Source of the DNA: Oceanobacillus piezotolerans
Lineage (GTDB): Bacteria > Bacillota > Bacilli > Bacillales > Amphibacillaceae
Reading direction: 5' to 3'
NCBI RefSeq assembly: GCF_003665065.1
Contig: NZ_RCHR01000001.1
Location: forward strand, 124,001 to 188,000
DNA length: 64,000 nucleotides
Made by a program: the position numbers and the translations under genes. Positions 21,914 through 31,647 of this stretch are shown piece after piece; the first letter of the stretch is position 1; the number at the start of each line of letters is the position of its first letter. The notes below the pieces were generated by a model. It searched no databases. It saw only the letters and a list, made by a program, of their open reading frames with translations, and was not told where the DNA came from.

Positions 21914-23719
21914 ATGGGAAATGTACAATCAATCATACAAACAGATAGTTTCAAATTGCTTACGAAGTACTTTAATCATTCATTAGGGAAGGATGAGCTT
22001 TATGATGAGGTAGTTAAACAATTGGCCATCCTTCTTCAAGCATCACACGTTAGATTATATGAATTTAATGTAAAAAGTCAAGAGTATAAGTTAATAAGTG
22101 GAACGGACATAGATGTCGGGGAAGTAAAGGACCTCATTCTGTCTAAGGATGAAGTAGAAACATTCTCTGTCATGCAAAATGAAGGCAGTCTAGTTAAATT
22201 ACCTTTGGAAATCGGAACAGGGAAGAAAATGGGCTTGCTTATTGCAAGTGAAAAAAAACTTGAAAATGAACTACTGAATTCAACAATTAACATGGTGGAA
22301 ATATTGTTCGATATCGTCGAGAAGATTTATACACTGCGTAAGAAGAATGAACAGCATCAATTTTTATATAAGCTTAGTACGGAACTATTCTCCCAGAATG
22401 AAAAAGAAAAGATCTTCGCATTTATATTAGAAGCTTTAGAAACTCTATATCCTGATATGGAATATTCCTTGTTTATGGCACAGTACAATGGAACAGATGC
22501 AACGCTGCCGATTAAATCGTTCAAGATAAGTGAAGCAGGTAACTTCTGTCTCTCAACAGAAGCGTTTATGACAGGTGAGTTTAAGATGGAAAATATAGAT
22601 GAAGAAGGAAAAACATATATGTATGCCCCGCTTAGTGGTAAGCAAGGTACATACGGGGTGCTTCAAATGATAGTACCTATATCCAGATTTTTTTCAGAAT
22701 TAGAGTTAACCTTTATTCAAAATTTTGCAGGCTTAGCAGGGAATGCAATTGAAAGAGTCAGTTTATATGAAAATTCCAACCATCAAATTTCTTCTTTAAG
22801 CTTAATTAATGAATTTGCCAAAAAACTAAATCAAAATTTGGAGCTATCCCAAATAACCACACTGGTTAAAAAAGAAATGTTGGACCTTTGCCAGCCAGAT
22901 GAAATTGGTTTTGTATACTTTAATGAAAAGAAATTGACAGATGTGCTGATTCAAGAGGAAAGTACTGCCTATTTTAAAACTAGTAAAGGGATGCAGTTTG
23001 CCAAGAGCCTTTATGAGAAAATTTCAAATGAAGATGAGCCAATTTTCAGTGGTAAATATCAGAGTGATTTTTCACCATATCAATCCATCATGGCTATTCC
23101 GATGAATCACTCTAATTATAGTCATGGCGCTACCATCGTGATGCATAAGGAAATGTATTACTTTACCTTTGAAACCTTTAAATTAGCGGAAGCGCTAATA
23201 CAACATGCTGCTTTGGCTATGACAAATGCGTTACTAAAGGATCACCTTCATAAAGCAGTAATAACAGATTACTTAACTGGTATTTATTCTCGTAATTATC
23301 TTGAAAAAAGTATCGATAAAGATATGAAGCACGGAAAGTATGGAGTATTGCTTCTATTCGATATTGATAACTTTAAGCGAGTAAATGACAATTATGGTCA
23401 TCATATAGGGGATAAAGTAATTATTCAGGTAGCGCAAGTCATCCGTTCAATAGGGAGAGATTCAGACATTCCAGCTAGATGGGGTGGGGAAGAGTTAGCA
23501 CTGTATATGCCAAATTGCTCAACGAAGGAAAGTTTACATGTTGCTGAGTTGATTCGAAGTCGAGTTTCAGAAGTGACAAAACCTCATGTAACTGTCTCCT
23601 GTGGAGTGTCAGCTTGGACGATAGAAGAAAATCCTTCTATTATAAATCTATTTCTGCGCACGGATAAAGCACTCTATGAAGCGAAGAGAACAGGGAAAAA
23701 TCGTATAGTAAATAAATAG
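21914..23719 (+). CDS. dgcP: Diguanylate cyclase DgcP (YtrP), GAF-GGDEF
   Basis: A 601-residue cytoplasmic protein making c-di-GMP from two GTP. About 430 N-terminal residues form GAF-like sensor domains, followed by a GGDEF domain (about 445-601) starting at DYLTGIYSRNYL. The active site is GGEEL at 524-528, and RDSD at the usual spacing before it is an RxxD inhibitory I-site, suggesting product feedback. FDIDNFKRVNDNYGHHIGD is intact. AGGGTGATAA precedes the ATG. Position beside rpsD and ytsP matches B. subtilis ytrP. Its product is the likely ligand of the riboswitch at 44899. Confidence 0.92.
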   Translation: MGNVQSIIQTDSFKLLTKYFNHSLGKDELYDEVVKQLAILLQASHVRLYEFNVKSQEYKLISGTDIDVGEVKDLILSKDEVETFSVMQNEGSLVKLPLEIGTGKKMGLLIASEKKLENELLNSTINMVEILFDIVEKIYTLRKKNEQHQFLYKLSTELFSQNEKEKIFAFILEALETLYPDMEYSLFMAQYNGTDATLPIKSFKISEAGNFCLSTEAFMTGEFKMENIDEEGKTYMYAPLSGKQGTYGVLQMIVPISRFFSELELTFIQNFAGLAGNAIERVSLYENSNHQISSLSLINEFAKKLNQNLELSQITTLVKKEMLDLCQPDEIGFVYFNEKKLTDVLIQEESTAYFKTSKGMQFAKSLYEKISNEDEPIFSGKYQSDFSPYQSIMAIPMNHSNYSHGATIVMHKEMYYFTFETFKLAEALIQHAALAMTNALLKDHLHKAVITDYLTGIYSRNYLEKSIDKDMKHGKYGVLLLFDIDNFKRVNDNYGHHIGDKVIIQVAQVIRSIGRDSDIPARWGGEELALYMPNCSTKESLHVAELIRSRVSEVTKPHVTVSCGVSAWTIEENPSIINLFLRTDKALYEAKRTGKNRIVNK

Positions 23720-23742
23720 CAGCCGTCAGGGCTGCTATTTTG
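23714..23742. terminator. Convergent terminator between dgcP and ytsP
   Basis: AAATAGCAGC pairs with GCTGCTATTT. It overlaps the ends of both convergent genes. Confidence 0.8.
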
Positions 23743-24220
23743 CTAAGGAATTCTCCAGAACACTTACAAACTTCTCTAGATATTCTTGATCTACATTATC
23801 GAAACGGTTCAATATTGGACTATCAATATCTAACACACCGTAAACCTCATTATGTATAATGATTGGTACAACAATTTCAGAATTACTGGCACTATCACAA
23901 GCAATATGCCCAGGAAATGCGTGAACATCAGGAACAAGCTGGGTTTTTCGTTCTTTTACCGCTGTACCGCAAACACCTTTGCCATATTGAATATGAACAC
24001 AAGCTGGTAAACCTTGAAATGGGCCAAGTATTAATTCGTCATTTTTCCATAAATAGAAACCAACCCAGTTTACATTTTCTAAAAACTGATTTAATAGAGC
24101 TGAAGCATTGGATAGGATGGCGATGTGATCTGATTCACCCTCGTTCAATGCCGCTAGTTGCTTTACTACTAATTCATAATCTTTTGCCTTATTTCCTGAA
24201 TATATTGATGTTTCAAACAT
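23735..24220 (-). CDS. ytsP: Free methionine-(R)-sulfoxide reductase, GAF domain (YtsP)
   Basis: A 161-residue single GAF-domain enzyme that reduces free methionine-R-sulfoxide. The three conserved cysteines are present at residues 74, 84 and 108 (PAC, GVCGTA, IACDS) with the same 10/24 spacing as in the characterised fRMsr enzymes. Start chosen at the ATG at 24220 with GAGAGGTAGGA upstream; an in-frame ATG 8 codons earlier is less likely. It converges with dgcP and diverges from refZ. The order matches B. subtilis ytrP-ytsP-yttP. Confidence 0.9.
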   Translation of the reverse strand: MFETSIYSGNKAKDYELVVKQLAALNEGESDHIAILSNASALLNQFLENVNWVGFYLWKNDELILGPFQGLPACVHIQYGKGVCGTAVKERKTQLVPDVHAFPGHIACDSASNSEIVVPIIIHNEVYGVLDIDSPILNRFDNVDQEYLEKFVSVLENSLAK

Positions 24221-24258
24221 AATTATCCTACCTCTCATTTCCATTATTTATAAAACAT

Positions 24259-24281
24259 ATGTCTTGTGCATGTTTCGACAT
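24259..24281. promoter_or_regulatory. Inverted repeat upstream of refZ
   Basis: ATGTC (24259-24263) and GACAT (24277-24281) flank 13 bp in the ytsP-refZ gap. It could be a RefZ or other operator; no consensus was checked. Confidence 0.25.
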
Positions 24282-24362
24282 GGCCTATATTATTTGTCGA
24301 GCAAAAGATAAAGGATAACAAAGCCGGATGTCGTATTTCATTAATTAAGGAGCTGATATAAA

Positions 24363-24995
24363 TTGAAACAAAACCCATCGAAACAAAAAGTGATGAAGGC
24401 TGCATCTTCTTTGTTTTTCCTAAAAGGGTTCCATGGCACATCTGTAAGAGATATTGCACAAAAGGCCAATATGAATGTTTCTTCTATTAATTATTATTTT
24501 AAAAGTAAACAAGGTTTATTAGAATATACTGTTACAGCTTACTATGAAGCGTATTTAAAAGCTTTAGAAAAGACACTTAATGAGACAGAGACTCTAGCAC
24601 CAATAGAAAGGTTGCATGCACTGATTTCAACTATTATACATTACAAGCAATCCAACTATCAACTGACTTGCTTTATTCAAAGGGAGTTGTCTTTGGACTC
24701 TGTATTTGTAAGGGAAATGGCTGTAACTTATTTAGCAAAAGAAAATTATATAATACGAGAAACGTTCTATAATGTACTGGAAGGCCGAGTGAAAATTGAT
24801 TTTAAAAATTACTTGCTGATCCAATTAAAAGGAATGCTAGTCACACCATATATCCTGCATAATGATTGGAAAGATCAGGTGATAGGTGAGTATTCTCACC
24901 AATTATTTGTCAAACGGTATGTGAGAGTAATCCAACAATGGCTGGACTTTATTATATTGAACGGAATGCAAACAGAAAAAATGTTAGCACAGTAA
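24363..24995 (+). CDS. refZ: TetR-family DNA-binding protein RefZ (YttP)
   Basis: A 210-residue TetR-type protein. The N-terminal HTH is typical (FHGTSVRDIAQKANMNVS, then INYYFKSKQGLL, about residues 23-52); the rest is the helical dimer domain. In B. subtilis RefZ binds sites near the origin and tunes FtsZ and division-site placement during sporulation. Start is a TTG at 24363 with AAGGAG 11 nt upstream. The identification rests on the HTH sequence and on the ytsP-refZ-ezrA order. hisJ, present between yttP and ezrA in B. subtilis, is absent here. Confidence 0.82.
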   Translation: MKQNPSKQKVMKAASSLFFLKGFHGTSVRDIAQKANMNVSSINYYFKSKQGLLEYTVTAYYEAYLKALEKTLNETETLAPIERLHALISTIIHYKQSNYQLTCFIQRELSLDSVFVREMAVTYLAKENYIIRETFYNVLEGRVKIDFKNYLLIQLKGMLVTPYILHNDWKDQVIGEYSHQLFVKRYVRVIQQWLDFIILNGMQTEKMLAQ

Positions 24996-25268
24996 ATGGG
25001 ATATTAGGTCTATGCTATAAGTCCTTATATTATATTTCAGCTAGATATTTGAAAGGCAGAAGACTTGTGGAGAGTGCATGGACAAAAAATTATAGCGAAC
25101 TCTGAAATTATTTGTATAAATTTAGCCATAAATGGGAATTCCATGGTATCATAGTTATATAATTTTTATTATAGTTTTAGAAACTATTAAATGTTGTAAT
25201 AAACTTATATAACTTTTTATGATAATAGAATTATCCTCTTGTTTGGAAATTGGTTGGGAGGCTTTTTT

Positions 25269-26963
25269 ATGGCATACATCATTGGAATCATTCTAGTCAT
25301 CATTGTATTATTAATCATTGGACTTATACTTAGAAAACGTATTTATGATCTTGTAGACAAGTATGAGAATTGGAAGTTGGATATTATGGGAAGAAATGTT
25401 GCTTCCCAGCTTAGCAGAATTAAAACCTTAAACCTGTCTGGTGAAACCCAAGAGCGGTTTGAAATGTGGAAAGGCCGTTGGGAAGATATTATTACAAAGG
25501 AACTTCCAGATATTGAAGAGCATCTTTTCGATGCGGAAGAGGCTGCAGATCGATTTCTAATCTCCAAAGCAAAGAAGATATTAAAAGAAGTAGAAACTAT
25601 CTTACAATCCATTGAAAAAGATATCGAGCAAATACTAGCGGGTCTTGATGAATTATTGGATTCTGAAGAAACAAGCAGAAAAGAAGTGGAAGAGTTAGAA
25701 CCAGGTATTAAATCTTTAAGAAAGCAGATCTCTCAAAATCGTTATCAATACGGGAAAGCAGAGCTCTATTTTGAAGAAGAGATTGATAAGTTAGAAGATG
25801 CATTAAAAAGCTACCATGAACTGGTCGGTGCTGGTAACTATATTGAAGCAAAGGAAGTTGTGTTAGGCATTAAGTATGACAGGGAAATTGTAGAAGAGCA
25901 GCTGAATACATTCCCATCTATATATAAAAAATGCCGCCATGATTTACCTGTTGTATTAGATAACCTTCTTTCAGGAATTAAGGAAATGAAGGAAGAAGGA
26001 TACAGAGTGGAACATCTCGCATTTGAAAAAGAAATCAATAGTTATCAGAACCAACTTGTTGAATTAACAAAGCTATTGGATAAAGGTGAAATGGAGACAG
26101 CGGAGAAGTCATTAAGTGACATGGAAGAGCGAATTAACGAAATGTACCAATTATTGGAAAAGGAAGCTATTGCCAAAAATTACTTAGATTCGAAACTTCC
26201 TGTTTTCACGGAAAGCATTTCTTCCATAAGTAATAAGTATAATGTGATGAAAGAAGAAGTAGAAGCATTGAAAAAAGCTTACTTCTTTGAAGATAGCGAC
26301 ATGGAGAAGTACCTTTCACTCGGAAAAACAATTTCTTCATTGCAAGAACAACTAGAGGAAATTTTAGAGGAAAACAAAGAAGTTGGACATTCAGAACTTC
26401 GTGAAAGCATGGAAACCAATTTCCAAAAACTGGAAGAGCTAACGGAAGATCTTGAAGAATTCAAAGAAAGAATTCATAGCCTCCGAAAAGATGAATTGGA
26501 AGCCAGAGAGCAGCTTGACCATATGCGTAAACGGCTTTATCATATCAACAGAAAACTAAAGAAAAGTAATATTCCAGGTGTTCCAACTTTTATTTGGAAT
26601 AGCATTGACCAAACAACCGAAAAGAATAATCAAGTGATTACTGCGTTAGAAGGTAAACCATTAGATATGTCCCTTGTCCAAAAGGCATTAACAGAGGCGA
26701 ACTATGCATTAGAACAAACGGTTGAACAAACAGACATTATGCTTGACCAAGCTTACTTAACAGAACAAGTTATTCAATATGCGAACCGTTATCGCAGTAA
26801 ATATCCATTATTAGCAGCAAAGCTCATAGAAGCAGAACGATTATTCCGTAATTATGAATATGAATTAGCTTTAGAAACAGCTGCGAAGGCAATAGAGGAA
26901 GTAGAGCCAGGTGCTCTTAAAAACATAGAAGAGGCACAAACAACAAATATAGTAGGTCAATGA
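25269..26963 (+). CDS. ezrA: Septation ring formation regulator EzrA
   Basis: A 564-residue membrane protein: one N-terminal transmembrane helix (about residues 2-21, Nout) and a long cytoplasmic coiled-coil domain of spectrin-like repeats. EzrA binds FtsZ, prevents polar Z rings and helps recruit PBP1. KLDIMGRNVASQLSRIKTLNLSG-type sequence after the helix and the C-terminal YANRYRSKYP are family hallmarks. I start at the ATG at 25269 (GGGAGG upstream); an in-frame start 10 codons earlier would spoil the membrane topology. A terminator follows at 27005. Confidence 0.93.
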   Translation: MAYIIGIILVIIVLLIIGLILRKRIYDLVDKYENWKLDIMGRNVASQLSRIKTLNLSGETQERFEMWKGRWEDIITKELPDIEEHLFDAEEAADRFLISKAKKILKEVETILQSIEKDIEQILAGLDELLDSEETSRKEVEELEPGIKSLRKQISQNRYQYGKAELYFEEEIDKLEDALKSYHELVGAGNYIEAKEVVLGIKYDREIVEEQLNTFPSIYKKCRHDLPVVLDNLLSGIKEMKEEGYRVEHLAFEKEINSYQNQLVELTKLLDKGEMETAEKSLSDMEERINEMYQLLEKEAIAKNYLDSKLPVFTESISSISNKYNVMKEEVEALKKAYFFEDSDMEKYLSLGKTISSLQEQLEEILEENKEVGHSELRESMETNFQKLEELTEDLEEFKERIHSLRKDELEAREQLDHMRKRLYHINRKLKKSNIPGVPTFIWNSIDQTTEKNNQVITALEGKPLDMSLVQKALTEANYALEQTVEQTDIMLDQAYLTEQVIQYANRYRSKYPLLAAKLIEAERLFRNYEYELALETAAKAIEEVEPGALKNIEEAQTTNIVGQ

Positions 26964-27004
26964 TGATGTTGTGTGTTGGAAGTTAATGATTATGGTATAA
27001 TACT

Positions 27005-27057
27005 GAAGGCTGGCATTAGGGATGAAATCATTCTCAATGTCCAGCCTTCCGTTTTGT
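27005..27057 (+). terminator. Intrinsic terminator after ezrA
   Basis: GAAGGCTGG pairs with CCAGCCTTC around a loop of 27 nt and is followed by CGTTTTGTT. Confidence 0.7.
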
Positions 27058-27089
27058 TATTAATTACAGAACAAGGAGTTATTTAGCTT

Positions 27090-28229
27090 ATGATATATTT
27101 AGACAATAGTGCTACAACACGACCCGATGCATCTGTCTTGGATAGTTTTATGAAGGTATCTCAAGATTACTTTGCCAATCCATCCTCTATTCATCAATTC
27201 GGAGGTACTGCAGAAAAGCTTTTAAAGGCGGCAAAAAATCAGGCTGCTGAAATATTAAAAGTTGAAGCCGATGAGCTCATTTTTACTTCTGGAGGAACAG
27301 AGGGAAATAACCTAGCAATTAAAGGGATTGCGCTTGAACATCAGCATCGTGGAAAACATATTATTACAACTGAAATTGAGCACCCTTCTGTTTACGAAGC
27401 TTGTTATGGATTAGAAAGATTAGGTTTCGAGGTGACTTACTTACCAGTAGATAAACAAGGTGTCATCTCTTTGGATGAACTGCGAAATGCGATTCGGGAA
27501 GATACCATTCTTATTAGTGTGATGCATGTCAATAATGAGATTGGTTCCATTCAGCCTGTTGAAGAAATAGGGGAAATCGCTAAACAGTATCCTAAACTAT
27601 TCTTCCATGTAGATGATGTACAAGGTTTAGGAAAGGTACCTTTGAAATTGAAGGATAGCGGAATTGATTTATGTACGTTTTCTGCTCATAAAATCCATGG
27701 TTTAAAAGGAACAGGGATGCTTTATATTAATAAACGTACAAAGCTCTTTCCTCTATTTCATGGTGGAAGTCAGGAGTTTTCAAATCGCTCCGGCACTGAA
27801 AATTTAGCGGGAAATGTAGCGATGGTGAAAGCATTAAGATTAATCAAAGAAAAAGAAAAGAACGAAGTAAATAAATTGTATGATTTACAACGATTTCTCC
27901 TTAATGAATTAAAAGAATTAGATAATGTATGGGTGAATACACCCGATGGTGCTGCACCGCATATTATTAATTTCTCTGTACAAGGTATTAAACCTGAAGT
28001 AATTATTCATATGTTAGGTGAACAAGATATATATATATCGACTAAATCAGCTTGTTCATCGAAACTAAAAGATGAAAGTAAAGTACTTGCCGCATGTGGA
28101 TATGATACGAAACGGACCACATCAGCCCTCCGAATTAGTTTGTCATATGATAATACAGAGCAGGAATTAAAGATATTTATTACAGCACTAAAAAAAGCAA
28201 TTAAACAATTTAAAGAAGCACTGGAGTAG
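27090..28229 (+). CDS. nifZ: Cysteine desulfurase (NifZ/IscS type)
   Basis: A 379-residue PLP enzyme that takes sulfur from cysteine and passes it to ThiI. The PLP lysine is K201 in FSAHKIHG, and the persulfide cysteine is C322 in TKSACSSK. The HVDDVQGLGK segment (173-182) is the cofactor ring-stacking region. AAGGAG lies upstream of the ATG. It is followed by thiI after 5 bp, so the pair is an operon, as in B. subtilis nifZ-thiI. Confidence 0.95.
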   Translation: MIYLDNSATTRPDASVLDSFMKVSQDYFANPSSIHQFGGTAEKLLKAAKNQAAEILKVEADELIFTSGGTEGNNLAIKGIALEHQHRGKHIITTEIEHPSVYEACYGLERLGFEVTYLPVDKQGVISLDELRNAIREDTILISVMHVNNEIGSIQPVEEIGEIAKQYPKLFFHVDDVQGLGKVPLKLKDSGIDLCTFSAHKIHGLKGTGMLYINKRTKLFPLFHGGSQEFSNRSGTENLAGNVAMVKALRLIKEKEKNEVNKLYDLQRFLLNELKELDNVWVNTPDGAAPHIINFSVQGIKPEVIIHMLGEQDIYISTKSACSSKLKDESKVLAACGYDTKRTTSALRISLSYDNTEQELKIFITALKKAIKQFKEALE

Positions 28230-28234
28230 ATATT

Positions 28235-29437
28235 ATGGAATTCGATCATATATTAATTCGCTATGGCGAAATGGCCTTAAAAGGAAAGAATATAAAAGTA
28301 TTTATTAATCAATTGCACCATAATGTTCACCAAAAGGTAAAGGACTTTCCAAATGTTAAAGTAAAACGTACACAGGGCAGAATGTTTATCTTGCTTAATG
28401 GTACCGATCCTGAACCAGTAATGGAGAAATGCAGAAATATTTTCGGGATACACAGCTTAAGTTTGGCAATAAAGGTTGAAAATGATATTGATAAAATTAA
28501 GGAAGCAGCACTTTATGCATTACAGCAAGGAAAGAATATAAAAACGTTTAAAGTTTCTGTGAAACGAATCAATAAAGAGTTTCCTTTTAAATCACAAGAA
28601 TTGAACCATATACTTGGCGGACATCTACTGGCAAACACGGAGGATATAACAGTGGATGTTCATCATCCTGATGTAGAGGTTAAGATAGAGATACGTCAGG
28701 AAGCGACATATATCACCTCTGGTGTCACACTAGGATTAGGCGGTTTACCTGTTGGTACCTCTGGCAAATCACTCCTATTACTTTCGGGAGGTATTGATTC
28801 TCCTGTTGCGGGTTATTTAGCAATGAAACGTGGCGTAGCGATAGAGGCCATTCATTTTCATTCTCCGCCATATACGAGTGATCGTGCAAAACAGAAAGTA
28901 TTGGATTTAACAAAGCAGTTAACGAAATTTGGTAAATCGATCAATGTTCATATTGTACCTTTTACAAAACTACAGCAAGAGATTTTTCGGGAAATGCCTG
29001 AAGCGTATGCAATGACAATTATGCGAAGAATGATGTTTCGAATTGCGGAGGCCGTATGTGAGAAGGAAGAAATTCTATCCCTTACAACTGGAGAGAATCT
29101 TGGTCAGGTAGCAAGCCAAACAATGGAAAGTATGCACACCATTAATGAAGTTACCAATTATCCAGTTATTCGACCGTTAGTTACAATGGATAAGCTGGAA
29201 GTGATTGAGATATCTCAACAAATTGGAACTTATGAGACATCCATCTTGCCTTATGAGGATTGTTGCACTATTTTTGTACCTAAATCTCCAAAAACAAAGC
29301 CTAAAAGACATAAGGTAAACTTCTATGAATCCAAGCATGATTTCCATGCAACTTTGCAAGAAACATTAGAAGGTATTGAGACAATAAAGATAACAGAGAA
29401 AATGAAAACAGAGGATGCTTTCACTAATCTTTTATAG
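28235..29437 (+). CDS. thiI: tRNA 4-thiouridine synthase ThiI
   Basis: A 400-residue cytoplasmic enzyme that adenylates U8 of tRNA and inserts sulfur from NifZ. An N-terminal ferredoxin-like/THUMP region (about 1-165) precedes the PP-loop ATPase LLLSGGIDSPVAGYLAMK (about 184-201). There is no C-terminal rhodanese domain, normal for Bacillus ThiI, so it depends on the desulfurase for persulfide transfer. CTGGAG precedes the ATG. It ends the nifZ operon. Confidence 0.95.
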   Translation: MEFDHILIRYGEMALKGKNIKVFINQLHHNVHQKVKDFPNVKVKRTQGRMFILLNGTDPEPVMEKCRNIFGIHSLSLAIKVENDIDKIKEAALYALQQGKNIKTFKVSVKRINKEFPFKSQELNHILGGHLLANTEDITVDVHHPDVEVKIEIRQEATYITSGVTLGLGGLPVGTSGKSLLLLSGGIDSPVAGYLAMKRGVAIEAIHFHSPPYTSDRAKQKVLDLTKQLTKFGKSINVHIVPFTKLQQEIFREMPEAYAMTIMRRMMFRIAEAVCEKEEILSLTTGENLGQVASQTMESMHTINEVTNYPVIRPLVTMDKLEVIEISQQIGTYETSILPYEDCCTIFVPKSPKTKPKRHKVNFYESKHDFHATLQETLEGIETIKITEKMKTEDAFTNLL

Positions 29438-29570
29438 CTTTAAGTAGAGGATTATCACCATTCTATAAATTGGGAAGTTAAAGATAAATTAACAACAACT
29501 TCCAGTTCGTTTTCGTGTATGGTTTTCCTTCTTGGTGCGCAATCTATAGGTACCAAGGAGGTGAACAAAC

Positions 29571-29774
29571 ATGGCAAATAACAATAACTCAAATGAATTA
29601 TTAGTTCCTGGTGTACAACAAGCACTAGATCAAATGAAATATGAGATTGCTCAAGAATTTGGTGTTCAACTTGGTGCTGATACAACATCTCGTGCAAACG
29701 GATCTGTTGGTGGTGAAATTACGAAACGTCTAGTTTCTATGGCTGAGCAGCAATTCGGTGGTTCACAATTCTAA
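29571..29774 (+). CDS. sspA: Alpha/beta-type small acid-soluble spore protein
   Basis: A 67-residue DNA-binding spore protein that protects DNA from UV and hydrolysis in the dormant spore. The family signature is present: [18 protein letters not shown] (the GPR protease cleavage region, at Glu-Ile) and [27 protein letters not shown] precedes the ATG. Transcription by forespore sigma-G is expected from the family; I did not define a promoter. A hairpin terminator follows. The position after thiI matches sspA of B. subtilis. Confidence 0.95.
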   Translation: MANNNNSNELLVPGVQQALDQMKYEIAQEFGVQLGADTTSRANGSVGGEITKRLVSMAEQQFGGSQF

Positions 29775-29790
29775 TTAAATAAAATTGGCA

Positions 29791-29826
29791 TGGGCTATTC
29801 CTTTAGAGGAATAGCCTATCTTAATT
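29791..29826 (+). terminator. Intrinsic terminator after the SASP gene
   Basis: GGCTATTCCT pairs with AGGAATAGCC, then TATCTTAATTTT. Confidence 0.7.
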
Positions 29827-29976
29827 TTAGTATGCGGTTTCAGGTTAGCTACCTGAGATTTCCGATTAGAAATTAGAGAGTTAAAAGAATTGTAAGTTGA
29901 GGATTCAACTGACAAACAGTAGCGGAAAAAGGGAAACCTCACTGAATAAAGTTTCACTTTATCCTGTGTCAGCGTT

Positions 29977-30777
29977 CTAGGACAGAAACATGCGTTTTAC
30001 GCGATGCCAGCTTGTGTTATTTTTTAGTTTAACGGTCTTTATAACCGTTTCATCCATAGAAATTTCAATTTCTTGTATTTTTCTTATTGGAAATGCCTCA
30101 TTATCAAAGCTGACAATTGGATGGTCGTTTCCGTCTTCTCGTTCAATAAATCTGACTACGTGATCTTTACTCAATATAAACGAAGACCCTAAAGTGCGAT
30201 AGTTGTTATTGTTCATGGATGCAATTTCGGATACTTGGAAACAGGGGAGGAGGGGGTCGATCACTGCACCAGTTGTTGATTTATTATATCCTGTACTACC
30301 AGTGGGTGTTGAGACAACAATCCCATCCCCTCGAAAAGTTTCGAAATGCAAATCATCGATATAAACATCAATGACGATAGTCTTTACAATAGTCGAACGG
30401 ACAGTTACTTCGTTTAAACAGTAATTGGAATTGCCGTTATTCACTTTTACTTTGATAACAGGAAAACGTCGTACCTCTAGTTCTTCATTTAATACTGTAT
30501 GGAATAGTTCATCAAAATTGTCTAAGTTAAAGTCACAATAGTAGCTGGATGCTTCATTACTTATTATTCCAGCATAAATGGCATTCTGCCTAAAACCAGT
30601 CTCTCTAACTGCCTGCAGAAACATTCCATCTCCACCAACGCTTATAATGATTGTTGCTTTGCGATGATCATCTACTATTTGAAATCCATTTTCCTTAGCC
30701 AGGGCGAATACGGCTTGCAGTTTTTGCTCTGTATCTTCATCTTTCTGATAATAAAAATACATATTTTTTCGATCCAT
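29977..30777 (-). CDS. nadK: NAD kinase (second Bacillus type, YtdI)
   Basis: A 266-residue cytoplasmic kinase making NADP from NAD and ATP. IISVGGDGMFLQAV (about residues 47-60) holds the GGDG motif with the catalytic Asp, and TPTGSTGYNKSTTG (about 154-167) the second conserved block. Start set at the ATG at 30777 (GGAGG 9 nt upstream); the frame runs 12 codons further to an ATG without a good site. The order sspA-ytdI-ytfI matches B. subtilis, although it is transcribed alone here. Confidence 0.92.
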   Translation of the reverse strand: MDRKNMYFYYQKDEDTEQKLQAVFALAKENGFQIVDDHRKATIIISVGGDGMFLQAVRETGFRQNAIYAGIISNEASSYYCDFNLDNFDELFHTVLNEELEVRRFPVIKVKVNNGNSNYCLNEVTVRSTIVKTIVIDVYIDDLHFETFRGDGIVVSTPTGSTGYNKSTTGAVIDPLLPCFQVSEIASMNNNNYRTLGSSFILSKDHVVRFIEREDGNDHPIVSFDNEAFPIRKIQEIEISMDETVIKTVKLKNNTSWHRVKRMFLS

Positions 30778-31032
30778 CCAGTTTAGCCTCCATTCTGTCC
30801 TTTTTTTCATCATAACATGTAAGCGTATTTTCTTCTAATTCCATCCTAGTTTGTACTAGTGAATAATACACTTTTTGCACTAAGTATTTTGCTGTAAAAA
30901 ATAATCTTAACTTAAGAAACGGAATGTTGTTAAAGGAAGTGCAATGCGTTTTTAATTATAAATAAGACTATTTTTGGAAATTTGTAGCAAAATAGAAATA
31001 AGTATTCCTATGAAAGTATCCGAGGTGATGTC

Positions 31033-31605
31033 ATGACACTAATACTTCTTCTGTTATTTGTATTGCTCCTATTATTTCTTTTGTTATTTATTCGGATATA
31101 CATAACTGTAGATTATTCTTTTGAAAATCAATCTCATCAATTAGATTTCTCGATATCTTTATGGAGAATAAAAATAAGGAAGATAAACTTGCCGATCCAA
31201 ACTCAGTCTAATATTGATATAGCTTCTTCCCTAGAAGATAAAGATAGTGAAACCTTTAATCTTAATTGGGATAATCTAACCCAAACAGTGAAAAAATATA
31301 ACAAAATAATGAACACCATGACCAATGGAGTGAATTTGCATTCTCTTCATTGGTCTACAAGCCTTGGAACAGGCGAAGCGAGTTCAACTGGTATAGTGAC
31401 CGGCTCTGTTTGGACTATGAAATCAAGTGTCATTGGTCTGCTTTGCAATAAATTGATTAACCAATGTCAACCATTTATAGCTGTAAATCCTAATTTCGGG
31501 CAGGAAGAATTCCAGACTAGGCTATCCTGCATGGTATCCATTAAATTGGGAAAAGCTATACGGACAATTCTAAAAGTAAGCCGGATTTCTCGTGAGAAAA
31601 TCTAA
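31033..31605 (+). CDS. ytfI: DUF2953 membrane protein (YtfI)
   Basis: A 190-residue protein: an N-terminal membrane helix (LILLLLFVLLLLFLLLFIRI, residues 2-21) and a DUF2953 region with SLHWSTSLGTGEASSTGIVTG (about 98-118). It precedes ytfJ by 42 bp, and the two are likely an operon, as in B. subtilis. GAGGTGATGTC precedes the ATG. The function of the family is unknown; the pairing with YtfJ suggests a sporulation role. Confidence 0.85.
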   Translation: MTLILLLLFVLLLLFLLLFIRIYITVDYSFENQSHQLDFSISLWRIKIRKINLPIQTQSNIDIASSLEDKDSETFNLNWDNLTQTVKKYNKIMNTMTNGVNLHSLHWSTSLGTGEASSTGIVTGSVWTMKSSVIGLLCNKLINQCQPFIAVNPNFGQEEFQTRLSCMVSIKLGKAIRTILKVSRISREKI

Positions 31606-31647
31606 GATTTGAGAAAAACAGGTATCTAAAATAGGGAGGACTTTATT